NCBI GenBank assembly: GCA_030739735.1
Contig: JASLYQ010000013.1
Location: forward strand, 1 to 64,000
DNA: 64,000 bases
DNA from: Alphaproteobacteria bacterium
GTDB lineage: Bacteria > Pseudomonadota > Alphaproteobacteria > UBA7887
Direction: 5' to 3'
The notes below the pieces were generated by a model. The model worked only from the letters and a program-made list of their open reading frames with translations, did not search any database and had not been told where the DNA came from. Position numbers and translations under genes: made by a program. Of the stretch, positions 18,939-27,535 are shown piece after piece (positions within the stretch are counted from its first letter, which is position 1; every line of letters starts with the position of its first letter).

Positions 18939-20688
18939 TTGCAGATCCTGGGCGAGCGCCTGCGGCACAATCCGCACCTGATTCTGTCCGTGTTGGCCTG
19001 TGTCGCCGGCGCCGTTGCAGCGTATGGGGCCATCGCCTTCCGCCACGCCATTGATGCCATCCAGTTCCTCTTCTACGGCTCGGATTCAGAGCAGGTGCTA
19101 TCCATCGCCATGCACCTGGAATGGTGGCACCGCTTACTGGTGCCGGCTTTGGGTGGGCTCGCAGTCGGGATCATAATTTATGCCTTATTGCCCGACCGGC
19201 GCGCACACGGGGTCGCCGACGTCATGGAGGCTTGTGCCGCACGGGGCGCGCGCATGCGCCTGCGCGACGGCCTAGTGGCGGCAGCTGCCAGCGCCACCTC
19301 GATCGGCGCCGGCGCCTCGGTCGGACGCGAGGGCCCGGTGGTCCATCTTGCCGCGACCATCGCAAGCTGGCTCGGCCAGCGCCTAGGCCTCGACCGGCCG
19401 CAACTCATCACTCTGCTTGGCTGCGGTGTCGCCAGCGGTGTCGCGGCCTCTTTCAACGCGCCCATCGCCGGGGTCTTCTTCGCCCTTGAGGTGGTCGTGG
19501 GCCATTACGGCCTCGGCACCTTCACGCCCGTGGTGATATCGTCCGTGATCGGCACCATCATCACCCGGGCCCATTTCGGGGACTTCCCAGCTTTCGTCGT
19601 GCCCGGCCTGGAGATCTCGACCTATTACGAGTTGCCTGCCTTCTTCCTGCTCGGCCTGATCTGTGCCGGCGTGGCGATACTGTTCGTCTACGGCACGCTG
19701 GTGGACCGCGCGCATCGCCGACCTGGCGCCCATTCCCCGTTGGGTGCTACCTGCCTGCGGCGGCTTAGCGGTGGGTATCATTGCCGCGGTCTTCCCCGAG
19801 GTCATCGGGGTCGGTTATGAGACCACGGATGCAGCGCTTGCCGGGCGCTTCGACCTCTGGCTCCTGGTCCTGCTGGCACTGGCCAAGACGGCGGCGTCCT
19901 GCATCAGCTTGGGCTCAGGCTTCGCGGGCGGCGTCTTCTCGCCGAGCCTCTGCATCGGCGCCCTAACCGGTGCCGCCTTCGGCCTCGTTGCCACCGCCTT
20001 CGTGCCCGACGCTCAGGTAAGCGTGAGCACCTACAGCCTGGTCGGCATGGGTGCGGTAACGGGCGCCGTGCTAGGTGCCCCGATCTCAACCATCCTGATC
20101 ATCTTCGAACTCACCGGCGATTATGCCACGACGATTGCCGTGATGGTGGCTGTCACCGTCTCCTCGCTGACCAGCCGCCAGCTCGGTGTACAATCCTTTT
20201 TCGTCAGTCAACTCACCGCTCTGGGTGTCAATCTGCGCCGCGCCAATGAGCGCGCCACCACGCGCACCGTGCCGATCTCGTCGGTCATGAGCGACAGTTT
20301 TGCCACGGTCACGACAGAGACCGCCGCCAATGCCATCTACGACCTCGCGGGAAGCGGCGGCAAGGAAGACATCTTCGTCACCGACGAGGCCGGCAAGCTC
20401 ACCGGCATGCTGCCTCACGCCACCCTACGGTCGTTACTCTTCGACCTGGCCACCGACCGCGACGCCTCGGCGGACGAACTCGCCGACGATCACGTAGACC
20501 GCCTCACCCCCGACGACACCTTGGACCGCGCCCTCGACCTCTTTGAGACCACTGACCAACGCCTCATTCCCGTCGTCGAGACCCGTGCCTCGGGCCGCCT
20601 CATCGGCGTCGTGCAGAGAGAGTCGGCACTACGGGCCTATTCGCGCGCGCTCTTGCAGCAGAGGGCGTGGGAACATGGGGAAAGTTAA
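18939..20688 (+). pseudogene. ClC-type chloride channel/transporter with CBS region, frameshifted
   Basis: The N-terminal frame from TTG 18939 carries ClC signatures: GAGASVGREGPVVHLAATIA (the conserved GREGP), GVASGVAASFNAPIAGVFFA, and TM helices, then loses homology after LFVYGTLVDR near 19710. The matching continuation is in the next frame (RIADLAPIPRWVLPACGG, then LGSGFAGGVFSPSLCIGA, GAPISTILIIFELTGDYATT) and runs through two CBS motifs to 20688. One extra base in the CGCGCGC run at about 19713-19719 explains it. There is no ATG start; a stop at 18918 next to the upstream element bounds the frame. Likely inactive, unless the single-base change is a sequencing error. Confidence 0.75.
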
Positions 20689-21225
20689 CCAGAATAGAAA
20701 GCATAATATTGTGTTGTTAATAATCACCACAACATACTTCCAGAGTCAAATAATACAAAGTAGTACAGCCGTCACGGATACTGTTATTAATAATAGTATG
20801 TAAAGTACTTATTCTATGAAATTCACTACTTTCTGTACGCTACATTGTAGAGCCCAATGCGGATAATGCAGCTCCTACCTCTCGACCGCTCTTTTTGCAA
20901 ACGCATCTCTTCAATGAAATTGAAGGGCGCATTATATCGAGAACATCGAGAGTTCTTCCACGAACTTGGCGCCTTGATTGGGTGGCAACGTAGGGATTGA
21001 GAAGCCTGAGTACCTCAAGATGAAATACTAGCGCTATCTGAAGCGGTTGAAAAAAGCAGTCAACAATAGAGGGGGGGGCTAAGAAATATTTTGATGATGT
21101 GGTTGCTCAAAGACTGTGCGTGGTTTAGAAACCGCGCACAGCCTTGAAAATGCACTTAGTAACTTGGACAAGGTAGGTTTTGAGATACCCATAGAAAGAT
21201 AAAAAGATAAATAAACCAATACTTT
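20689..21225. other. AT-rich gap with decayed coding traces and one strong hairpin
   Basis: 537 bp clearly richer in A/T than its surroundings (for example TTATTAATAATAGTATG near 20783). No intact gene is seen. One stretch reads EKPEYLKMKY, stop, RYLKRLKKAVNNR (about 21001-21073), then after a run of eight Gs at 21071-21078 continues in another frame as KKYFDDVVAQRL, which looks like a small foreign gene broken by a stop and a frameshift. 21114-21126 and 21129-21141 form a 13-bp inverted repeat (CTGTGCGTGGTTT) with no T-run after it. Composition suggests acquired DNA in decay. Confidence 0.5.
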
Positions 21226-21301
21226 GGAGCCATAGCTCAGCTAGAAGGGCGCTTGAATGATATTCAAGAGATTGGCGGTTCAATTCTCCTTGGCTCCACC
21301 A
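21226..21301 (+). tRNA. Degenerate tRNA-Ala-like element with GAU anticodon, overlapping the napC start
   Basis: A 76-base tRNA-like sequence with encoded CCA. Acceptor GGAGCCA/TGGCTCC, D-stem GCTC/GGGC, perfect anticodon stem CTTGA/TCAAG, loop ATGATAT (anticodon GAU), T-arm GGCGG/CTCCT with a C-C mismatch. By backbone it is a tRNA-Ala(GGC), but the G3-U70 alanine signal has become A3-U70, G18 is lost and the anticodon is changed, mostly by G-to-A type changes. It is probably not a working tRNA. The D-loop gives AGAAGGG (21243-21249) seven bases before the ATG of napC at 21257, which is the anticodon-loop ATG. Confidence 0.6.
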
Positions 21302-21928
21302 AATAAATCTCTGCTAGCTGGCGGTGCCATATTTCTGGCTGGCATAATCTCCTGGGGTGCCTTCAACTGGAGCCTGGAGCTGGCCAACACCGAGCGCTTC
21401 TGCATCTCCTGCCACGAGATGTACGAATTCGTCTATCAGGACTACACAGGCACCAGCCACTTTGCTAACCATGCTGGGGTGCGTGCCTCATGTCCAGATT
21501 GCCATGTGCCACGGGAATGGGTGCACAAGGTAGTGCGCAAGATCTCCGCGACCAACGAGCTTTTCCATTGGTTGCGCGGCTCGATCGACACGCCGGAGAA
21601 GTTCGAGGCGCGCCGGGAGGTGCTTGCGGAGCGCGTCTGGTCGAGCATGGTTGCTACGGACTCACGCGAGTGTCGCAATTGCCACGACATCGCCGCCATG
21701 CGCCGCGAGCGACAAGAAATGACTGCAGGGGCCACGCACGATCTTGGGGAAAGATGGCAGATGACATGCATCGACTGCCACAAGGGCGTGGTGCATTCGC
21801 TTCCCACAAGCTTCGACAAGAAAGCGGAGATGGATAGCTTGCATGATCAGATAGAGACCGCTGAAGTGCCCTGCGGACTCTGCCACGAGGGTATGGCAGG
21901 AGCAGGCGATGGAAACGACTGGAACTGA
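21257..21928 (+). CDS. napC: NapC/NirT-type membrane cytochrome c with five CxxCH motifs
   Basis: Quinol-oxidising membrane cytochrome that passes electrons to periplasmic reductases. 223 residues: one N-terminal helix (LLAGGAIFLAGIISWGAFNW), then NTERFCISCHEM, ASCPDCHVPREWVHKVVRK, ECRNCHDI and CIDCHKGVVHSLP, the four-heme order of E. coli NapC. A C-terminal extension adds a fifth motif, CGLCHEG. The first 15 codons (MIFKRLAVQFSLAPP) are read from the tRNA-like element; no other ATG lies before the conserved cytochrome core. AGAAGGG with 7-base spacing is the Shine-Dalgarno. It is first gene of a nine-gene same-strand cluster ending at 30811. Confidence 0.87.
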   Translation: MIFKRLAVQFSLAPPNKSLLAGGAIFLAGIISWGAFNWSLELANTERFCISCHEMYEFVYQDYTGTSHFANHAGVRASCPDCHVPREWVHKVVRKISATNELFHWLRGSIDTPEKFEARREVLAERVWSSMVATDSRECRNCHDIAAMRRERQEMTAGATHDLGERWQMTCIDCHKGVVHSLPTSFDKKAEMDSLHDQIETAEVPCGLCHEGMAGAGDGNDWN

Positions 21929-21940
21929 AAGGAGAACGAT

Positions 21941-22594
21941 ATGTTCGCTGATAGGCGATTGGTCTGGGCGCTGACCTTGACATTCACGCTAGCCGCCGGG
22001 CAGGTCCAGGCACAGACTACTTCAGAAGAGGCGCTGCAGACGGGCGAGGCGCTGTTCCTGGAGAATTGCGAGATGTGTCACCAGGCCGATGCCATCGGTG
22101 ATCCGGGCATAGCTCCCTCCCTGACGAATCCAGAGTTACTGTCCATCGCCTCAGACACCTTCTTTGAGGCCACGATCCGCGATGGAAGGGAGGACACAGG
22201 AATGCCCCCCTTTGCCCATTTAGGGCGCCGCGGCATTCGCGCCATCGTGACTTACCTGCGCTACTACGCGGTGGGTGCCAACCGCGCCGAGGAAGTCGAT
22301 GCACAACCGGATGCCCATGGCGATCCGCGCCTTGGCAAGCACTGGTATGACAATATCTGTTCGACATGCCACGGTGTCGGTGGCGACGGCTATTTTGCCG
22401 GCGGCACCGGTACGGCGATCGGGCTGCCCGGCTTTCTTGACAAGGTTACCGACGGATTTATTCGCGAGACCATCCGACACGGCCGCTCGAACACACGCAT
22501 GCTTGGTTTTAGCGGCTTGGACGGCCTAGCCAATCTGTCGGATCAGGAGATCGATGACATCATCGTGTACCTGCGCGAGCTAACACAAAGCTGA
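21941..22594 (+). CDS. Periplasmic diheme cytochrome c (two class I-like domains)
   Basis: 217 residues with a signal peptide (LVWALTLTFTLAAGQVQAQ). Two mono-heme domains: ENCEMCHQADAIGDPG with a distal Met near TGMPPFAHL, and NICSTCHGVGGDGYFAG with a candidate ligand in TRMLGFSGL. Each ends in a helix such as IRAIVTYLRYYAVG or DDIIVYLRELTQS. It sits between napC and the NapA-like gene, where an electron-carrying subunit would be expected, but it is not NapB, which has a different heme arrangement. It may therefore replace NapB as electron donor to the molybdoenzyme, which is inference. AAAGGAG precedes the start. Confidence 0.85.
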   Translation: MFADRRLVWALTLTFTLAAGQVQAQTTSEEALQTGEALFLENCEMCHQADAIGDPGIAPSLTNPELLSIASDTFFEATIRDGREDTGMPPFAHLGRRGIRAIVTYLRYYAVGANRAEEVDAQPDAHGDPRLGKHWYDNICSTCHGVGGDGYFAGGTGTAIGLPGFLDKVTDGFIRETIRHGRSNTRMLGFSGLDGLANLSDQEIDDIIVYLRELTQS

Positions 22595-22609
22595 GGAAGA
22601 TTCTGACTA

Positions 22610-25318
22610 ATGAAACGCATTAAAAAATCGATGTCGCGGCGAGACTTTCTGAAAACCGGCAGCTTCATCACCGGCAGCGCCGCCGGCGCCAGCCTCATGG
22701 TCGGGACCAACCCCGAGCTCGAATCGGCCCAGGCCCAGGAGTTCGATGCCGAGGCCAGCCGCACCACAGCGCTCGCCCAATGCCCCTATTGCGGCGTTGG
22801 CTGCGGCACCATCATCCAGGTCGAGGGCGGCCGCATCGTCTCCATGCGCCCGGACAAAGACCATCCGACAAATTATGGTCTGCAATGCATCAAGGGCCTG
22901 ACCGCGGCTGAGCCCATGTATGTCGACCGCATGGAAGGCGACGCCTACGTGCGACGCGACGTCTGGGATGAATGGAATAAGCTTGACCACGGCGACATCG
23001 AGTTCATCACGACCAGCAAAGGTTCGTTCGACGAGGAGCACTTCGTGCGCGTGCCTTATCACGATGCCTCGGAGATGGTGGCCCACAAGGTGGCCCATTT
23101 TGCCAGGACCCATGGTGGCAACTCGATCGCGCTCTACGGCTCCGGTCAGCTGACCGTAGAGGGGCAGTATCTCGAGAACCTGTTGCTGAAGGGTATTCTC
23201 GGCTCCAACACTATCGAAGCCAATGCGCGGATGTGCATGACCTCTGCCGTGACAGGTTATTTTGCTACTCTCGGCTCCGACACACCGCCGCTCGCCTACG
23301 AAGACATCGAGTTGTGCGACATGATCATGCATTTCGGGCACAATGCGCGCGAGTCACATCCGATTATCTTCTGGCGCGCCGCCGACCAGAAGCGAAAGGC
23401 CGATATCTCGACCGTGATCGTCGATCCCAGGCGCACCGGCACGGTCATGGGCTACGAAGACATCAATCCCGACAACTCTGTCCACGTGCCTATCCTCAAC
23501 GGCGACATCAGCTTTCTCAACGCCATCGCCCACGTGCTGCTCAAGGAGCACGAAGACGTTATTGACTGGGAGTTTGTCAAGGAGCACACTACCGGCTGGC
23601 AGGAATACGTTGACGGCGTGCTTGCGAACTACAGCCCCGAACAGGTGCAGGACCGCATGGGCGGGCCCAGCCACGACGTCCCACCCGAGCTTATCCGGCG
23701 CGTCGCCAGCATGTTTGCCGACGCCACACGCAAGCGCCTCGCCCGTAGCAAGGGCCGCCACAGTGGCCAGGGCTACGGCGGCGTCATCATCATGTGGGGC
23801 ATCGGCTACAACCAGCACATACACGGCCAGCACAACGTCATCTCGATCGTAAACCTACTGACGCTGACCGGTAATCTCGCCAAGCCCGGCTGCGGGCCGT
23901 TCTCAATGACGGGCCAACCCAACGCCATGGGTGAGCGCTTCACCGGCGGCTTGACTGGCAGGCTGCCCTTCAACATGCCGCTGTCGGACGATACCCACCG
24001 CGCCCGTATGGCCGATTTCTGGCGGGTTCCGGAGGAGAACCTGATCACCGCTATGAACTCCAAGAACCCGGGCTATGCGGTCGGCATGATGGAGCGGGCG
24101 CTCAAAGACGAAGTCAAGGCCATGTTTCTCGTCTACGCCACCCATATAGACCTACCGGACCAGCACAATCTGGTGCGCCCGGCGCTGTCAAAGACCTTCG
24201 TCATCGCCCAGGAGATCTACCGCCACGCGCCCAACAATCTCTACGCGGACGTGATCTTTCCGGCGGCGACTTGGGGCGAGGTATCGGGCGTCTATATCAG
24301 TTCGGAGCGGCGCCTCAACATTTGCCAGAAGGCCGCCGAGCCACCGCCAGGCTGCCTACCCGACATGGACATGGTGCTCGACAAGGCGAAGGAGATCGGC
24401 ACCATCCTCGGCATGGACATGGACACCGTACTGCCCTATCAGCGCAAGAAAGATGGCTTCTACGATTCCGAGGAGATATTCCGCGATATCATCCTCGCTT
24501 CAGCCGGCACCGACACAGACCTCACTGGCATTCTCGAGGTGGAGAAGCTGGATGGGCTGTCGCCCTATGCTCAGCTCGCCGAGCTGCGCGGCATCCAATG
24601 GCCGGCACCAACATACGAGATTGCCCAGAACGGCGGTACCAAGCGCCGATACATGCTGCAGGAAGGTGAATGGGAGAATCGGCCTTACGGCTACTTCCGC
24701 ACCAAGGACGGCAAGGTGCACATGAAGCTCTGCCAACAGGACTACAGCAACCGCAAAGAGCTGACCAAGCGGCTGATGGAGTTCGGCACTAAGGAGGCCC
24801 TCTACACCATCGACCACATGGACCTCATCGTCGAGGCGCGCGACAAGGGCGTGACGCCGGACATTCCAGACGAGGAGTTTCGAGGCATACCCTGGCACGA
24901 TGTGCCCGAGGACAAGTTCCCCTACTGGTTCGGCCTGGGCGTGGTCTACGAGCATTTCCACACCGCCAAGTCCAATCGCAGCCCGACGACACGGCGCCTA
25001 GTGCCGGAGATGTATGTCGAGATCAATCCGGCCGATGCCACCGATCTCGGCATTGAGGACGGTGACAAGCTACGCGTGACGACGCGGCGCGGCTGGCTGG
25101 AGGCACGCGCCCAGGTGGGCACCAACAGCCTGGTCAAGCCGGCCCGCAATAATGTGCCACGGGGCTACATGTTCGGGCCCTGGAACCTGTCGGTCGCCGA
25201 CAGCGCCGATCCCAAGAAGAACAAGTGGCTAGCGAATGCCGTAACCAGCCGCGTCTGGGATCCAGTGTCGGGCCAGGTCGACTTCAAGAAAAGCGCCTGC
25301 CGGATTGAAAAGATCTGA
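22610..25318 (+). CDS. napA: NapA-like periplasmic molybdopterin oxidoreductase
   Basis: 902-residue catalytic subunit with a twin-arginine signal (MSRRDFLKTGSF), so exported folded by Tat. The Fe-S motif is CPYCGVGCG with a fourth Cys in LQCIKG. The Mo-ligand cysteine is in NARMCMTSAVTGYFATLG, matching NapA RHCMASA. Other NapA landmarks: MWGIGYNQHIHGQHN, LTGQPNAMGERFTGG, VYEHFHTA and the C-terminal VDFKKSACRIEKI. It is longer than E. coli NapA (828). The CPYC motif is more like formate dehydrogenases, but the Cys-Mo ligand region and Nap neighbours favour a nitrate-reductase-like enzyme. The substrate is not certain. No NapD chaperone is seen. Confidence 0.8.
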   Translation: MKRIKKSMSRRDFLKTGSFITGSAAGASLMVGTNPELESAQAQEFDAEASRTTALAQCPYCGVGCGTIIQVEGGRIVSMRPDKDHPTNYGLQCIKGLTAAEPMYVDRMEGDAYVRRDVWDEWNKLDHGDIEFITTSKGSFDEEHFVRVPYHDASEMVAHKVAHFARTHGGNSIALYGSGQLTVEGQYLENLLLKGILGSNTIEANARMCMTSAVTGYFATLGSDTPPLAYEDIELCDMIMHFGHNARESHPIIFWRAADQKRKADISTVIVDPRRTGTVMGYEDINPDNSVHVPILNGDISFLNAIAHVLLKEHEDVIDWEFVKEHTTGWQEYVDGVLANYSPEQVQDRMGGPSHDVPPELIRRVASMFADATRKRLARSKGRHSGQGYGGVIIMWGIGYNQHIHGQHNVISIVNLLTLTGNLAKPGCGPFSMTGQPNAMGERFTGGLTGRLPFNMPLSDDTHRARMADFWRVPEENLITAMNSKNPGYAVGMMERALKDEVKAMFLVYATHIDLPDQHNLVRPALSKTFVIAQEIYRHAPNNLYADVIFPAATWGEVSGVYISSERRLNICQKAAEPPPGCLPDMDMVLDKAKEIGTILGMDMDTVLPYQRKKDGFYDSEEIFRDIILASAGTDTDLTGILEVEKLDGLSPYAQLAELRGIQWPAPTYEIAQNGGTKRRYMLQEGEWENRPYGYFRTKDGKVHMKLCQQDYSNRKELTKRLMEFGTKEALYTIDHMDLIVEARDKGVTPDIPDEEFRGIPWHDVPEDKFPYWFGLGVVYEHFHTAKSNRSPTTRRLVPEMYVEINPADATDLGIEDGDKLRVTTRRGWLEARAQVGTNSLVKPARNNVPRGYMFGPWNLSVADSADPKKNKWLANAVTSRVWDPVSGQVDFKKSACRIEKI

Positions 25319-25355
25319 GGCAGGCGCGCCCCCGCAAAAGCGAAAAGTGGTGGCC

Positions 25356-25946
25356 ATGGAGAGACGCGAGTTCTTTGCCGGGATCGCAATGGGAACCGTG
25401 GCTACCCTTTTGTCTAGCGAGTCGCAAGCGGCGCGCAACCGTTCGTCGCCGCGTTACCTACGCCCGCCGGGCGCGCTGCCAGAGGCAGACTTCCTCGCCC
25501 GCTGCATTCATTGCGGCCAGTGTGGCGAGATCTGCCCCAACCGCTGCATCGATTATTTTGGCCTCCAGAATGGTTGGGGGTCGAGTGATACGCCATACAT
25601 TATTCCGCGCGAGAAGAGCTGCATTCTCTGCATGAAGTGCGGCGAGATATGTCCCACGGATGCCATAGCGAAGATCCCGCGAACGGCCGAGAGCATCCTA
25701 AAAAGTGTCAAGATGGGCCAAGCGGTGGTCGATGAGAGTCTCTGCCTCTCCTACCAGGGTAAGACCTGCGGCGTCTGCTACCGCGCCTGCCCGCTGCCCG
25801 ATATTGCCATCTCGGTTGGCCGCTTGGAGCAACCTCACGTCAGCAACCAGTGCGTCGGTTGCGGGCTTTGCGAACGTTCGTGCATCCAGATGCCGCAGGC
25901 CATCCGCATTATTCCCGACCGTGGCGAAGACAGGGAGCGCACCTGA
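25356..25946 (+). CDS. napG: NapG-like ferredoxin with four [4Fe-4S] sites
   Basis: 196 residues from MERREFFAGIAMG at 25356; the twin arginine suggests Tat export. Cysteine clusters: CIHCGQCGEICPNRC, CILCMKCGEICPTD, CGVCYRACPL, and CVGCGLCERSC, the NapG/MauM arrangement. In Nap systems NapG with NapH forms a second quinol-to-NapA electron route. The frame is open upstream from 25305 but overlaps the end of napA; 25356 was chosen for the signal sequence. NapH follows directly (GTG right after the stop). Confidence 0.85.
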   Translation: MERREFFAGIAMGTVATLLSSESQAARNRSSPRYLRPPGALPEADFLARCIHCGQCGEICPNRCIDYFGLQNGWGSSDTPYIIPREKSCILCMKCGEICPTDAIAKIPRTAESILKSVKMGQAVVDESLCLSYQGKTCGVCYRACPLPDIAISVGRLEQPHVSNQCVGCGLCERSCIQMPQAIRIIPDRGEDRERT

Positions 25947-26942
25947 GTGGCCACCGCCCACAAGCCCCTCTTTCTCTGGCACCATCTGAACAAACTGCGC
26001 TGGCTATGTCTGACCATGATCTTCACCATGCTGGTGCTACTGCCCTTCCTGCATGTCTATCAGAGCTTCGTCGCCGCGCACGCGTACGATCTTCTAGCAC
26101 CAAACGAACAGCGCCTCTACGACGCCATGGAGATGATCAGCGAGCCTTTCGTCGACGATGTGGAAAACGATCTCGACGCTATCAAGGGTAATACCTGGTC
26201 CGGTAGCTTCTGGGGCCTGCAGCTTTCTGACCCACTGGCCGCCATCGGCCAGACGGCTGCAAGCCTGTCGCTCTATTGGCCGTTCCTGCTTACGGCGCTG
26301 ATTCCGCTGCTCCTGACGGTGCTTTTCGGGCGCTTCTATTGCGGCTGGATCTGTCCCGCGACCTTGCTCTACGAGCTCAATACCAACCTCGCCGGCTGGC
26401 TGCGCTGGGCCGGCATCGGACCCGGCAACAGACGTTTCGACAGGCGTTTGAAATATCTCGTGCTGGCGCTTGGCCTCGGCCTTTCGGCGGCCACGGGCTC
26501 GGTGGCGATCGCCGCCATATACCCGCCCGCCATCGTCGGCCGCGAGATCTATTATGCCGTGGCGCTCGGTGGCTTTGGCGCCGGCAGCGTCTTCTTCCTG
26601 ATGACGCTGCTGTTCGACCTGCTGGTGGCGCGGCGCGGCTTCTGCCGCTATCTCTGTCCCGGCGGCGCGCTCTATTCGCTGCTCGGCCGCTACCGGCTGC
26701 TGCGCATCCGCCGCATCGTCGAAGGCTGCAACGATTGCGGCAAGTGCAACATGGTTTGCGAGTTTGCCCTCGACCCCATGCACGACGATTTCGGCCAGGA
26801 ATGCAACAACTGCACGGCCTGCATTGCCATATGTCCGACCGCCGCCATGACCTTCACGCTCGGCGCGCGCGACGTGGCGCGGCAGGGGCCGGGGCATCTC
26901 GGCCGCGCCTATCGCGGCCAGAAACAAGGCGAGGGGACTTGA
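25947..26942 (+). CDS. napH: NapH-like membrane ferredoxin
   Basis: 331-residue polytopic membrane protein with GTG start directly after the napG stop. Helices include LCLTMIFTMLVLLPFLHV, FLLTALIPLLLTVLF and FFLMTLLFDLLVA. The two CxxxCP motifs of the NapH/NosR family are present (FYCGWICPATLLYE and FCRYLCPGGALYSL), followed by two cytoplasmic ferredoxin clusters (CNDCGKCNMVCEF and CNNCTACIAICPTAAM). It should take electrons from the quinol pool and pass them to NapG. About 60 residues between the first helix and FWGLQL form a periplasmic loop. Its stop overlaps the next start (TTGA). Confidence 0.87.
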   Translation: MATAHKPLFLWHHLNKLRWLCLTMIFTMLVLLPFLHVYQSFVAAHAYDLLAPNEQRLYDAMEMISEPFVDDVENDLDAIKGNTWSGSFWGLQLSDPLAAIGQTAASLSLYWPFLLTALIPLLLTVLFGRFYCGWICPATLLYELNTNLAGWLRWAGIGPGNRRFDRRLKYLVLALGLGLSAATGSVAIAAIYPPAIVGREIYYAVALGGFGAGSVFFLMTLLFDLLVARRGFCRYLCPGGALYSLLGRYRLLRIRRIVEGCNDCGKCNMVCEFALDPMHDDFGQECNNCTACIAICPTAAMTFTLGARDVARQGPGHLGRAYRGQKQGEGT

Positions 26943-27532
26943 CCGGGCGGCGCGGCGCTCTCAAGGGACTGGTCGCCGGCCTCGCCGCCTTTTTCGCCGC
27001 CGGCATGCCCTTCGCCGTCTCGCGGCTGCTGGCCCCGGCGCAAGCGAAACCGTTGCGCAACTACCTGCGTCCGCCGGGAGCACTCAAGGACGAGGCGACC
27101 TTCATCGCCGCCTGCATCGGCTGCGGGCTGTGCGGCGAGATTTGTCCGCCGCGTTGCATCCGCTTCCATGCCCGCGGCGGCGGCGGCGAAGTCAACCTTC
27201 CCTACATCGATCCGGCGCACAAGGCCTGCATTCTCTGCGACAGGTGCATGGCGGCCTGCCCCACCGAGGCCCTTACCATGACGCGCTTGCGCGAGATCGA
27301 CATGGGCGTTGCCGTGATCGACCGCGATGCCTGCTGGCCCTGGGTGGATCGCGGCGTCTGCGGCGCCTGCGCGACCATTTGCCCCCTTGGCAAGCATGCC
27401 ATAGGCTTCGATTTCGCGAATCTCTACCGTCCGGTGGTCCGCGACGGCTGCGTCGGCTGCGGCATCTGCGTCGAGGTCTGCCCGCACCCCAGCCTGCCGA
27501 TCTGGATCGTCGACAGAACATTGAGGAACTGA
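26939..27532 (+). CDS. Second NapG-like ferredoxin
   Basis: 197 residues starting at TTG 26939 (MTGRRGALKGLVAGLAAFFA), preceded by GAGGGGA and overlapping the napH stop by 4 bp. The twin-arginine signal is followed by four [4Fe-4S] motifs: CIGCGLCGEICPPRC, CILCDRCMAACPTE, CGACATICPL and CVGCGICVEVCPH. It is clearly a paralogue of the gene at 25356 (shared YLRPPGALK/P segment). Two NapG copies around one NapH is unusual and suggests a longer electron wire or a second acceptor. An upstream in-frame ATG at 26276 is inside napH and was rejected. Confidence 0.83.
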   Translation: MTGRRGALKGLVAGLAAFFAAGMPFAVSRLLAPAQAKPLRNYLRPPGALKDEATFIAACIGCGLCGEICPPRCIRFHARGGGGEVNLPYIDPAHKACILCDRCMAACPTEALTMTRLREIDMGVAVIDRDACWPWVDRGVCGACATICPLGKHAIGFDFANLYRPVVRDGCVGCGICVEVCPHPSLPIWIVDRTLRN

Positions 27533-27535
27533 TCC

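Noticed and set aside
21114-21141. Rho-independent terminator
   Set aside because: The 13-bp hairpin is strong but no T-run follows on either strand.
21226-21301. Functional tRNA-Ile(GAU)
   Set aside because: The anticodon reads GAU but the body is tRNA-Ala-like, with a T-stem mismatch and lost conserved D-loop G; more likely a decayed tRNA-Ala.
22607-23341. Long minus-strand frames opposite the NapA-like gene
   Set aside because: Shadows caused by GC-rich codon bias; no family features.
22610-25318. Formate dehydrogenase alpha subunit, from the CPYCGVGCG motif
   Set aside because: The metal-ligand region MCMTSAV, the C-terminus DFKKSAC and the napC/G/H/F neighbours fit NapA better.
26276-26938. 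N-terminal part of the long frame leading into the second NapG gene
   Set aside because: It is an out-of-frame reading of napH; the real start is TTG 26939 with a Tat signal.
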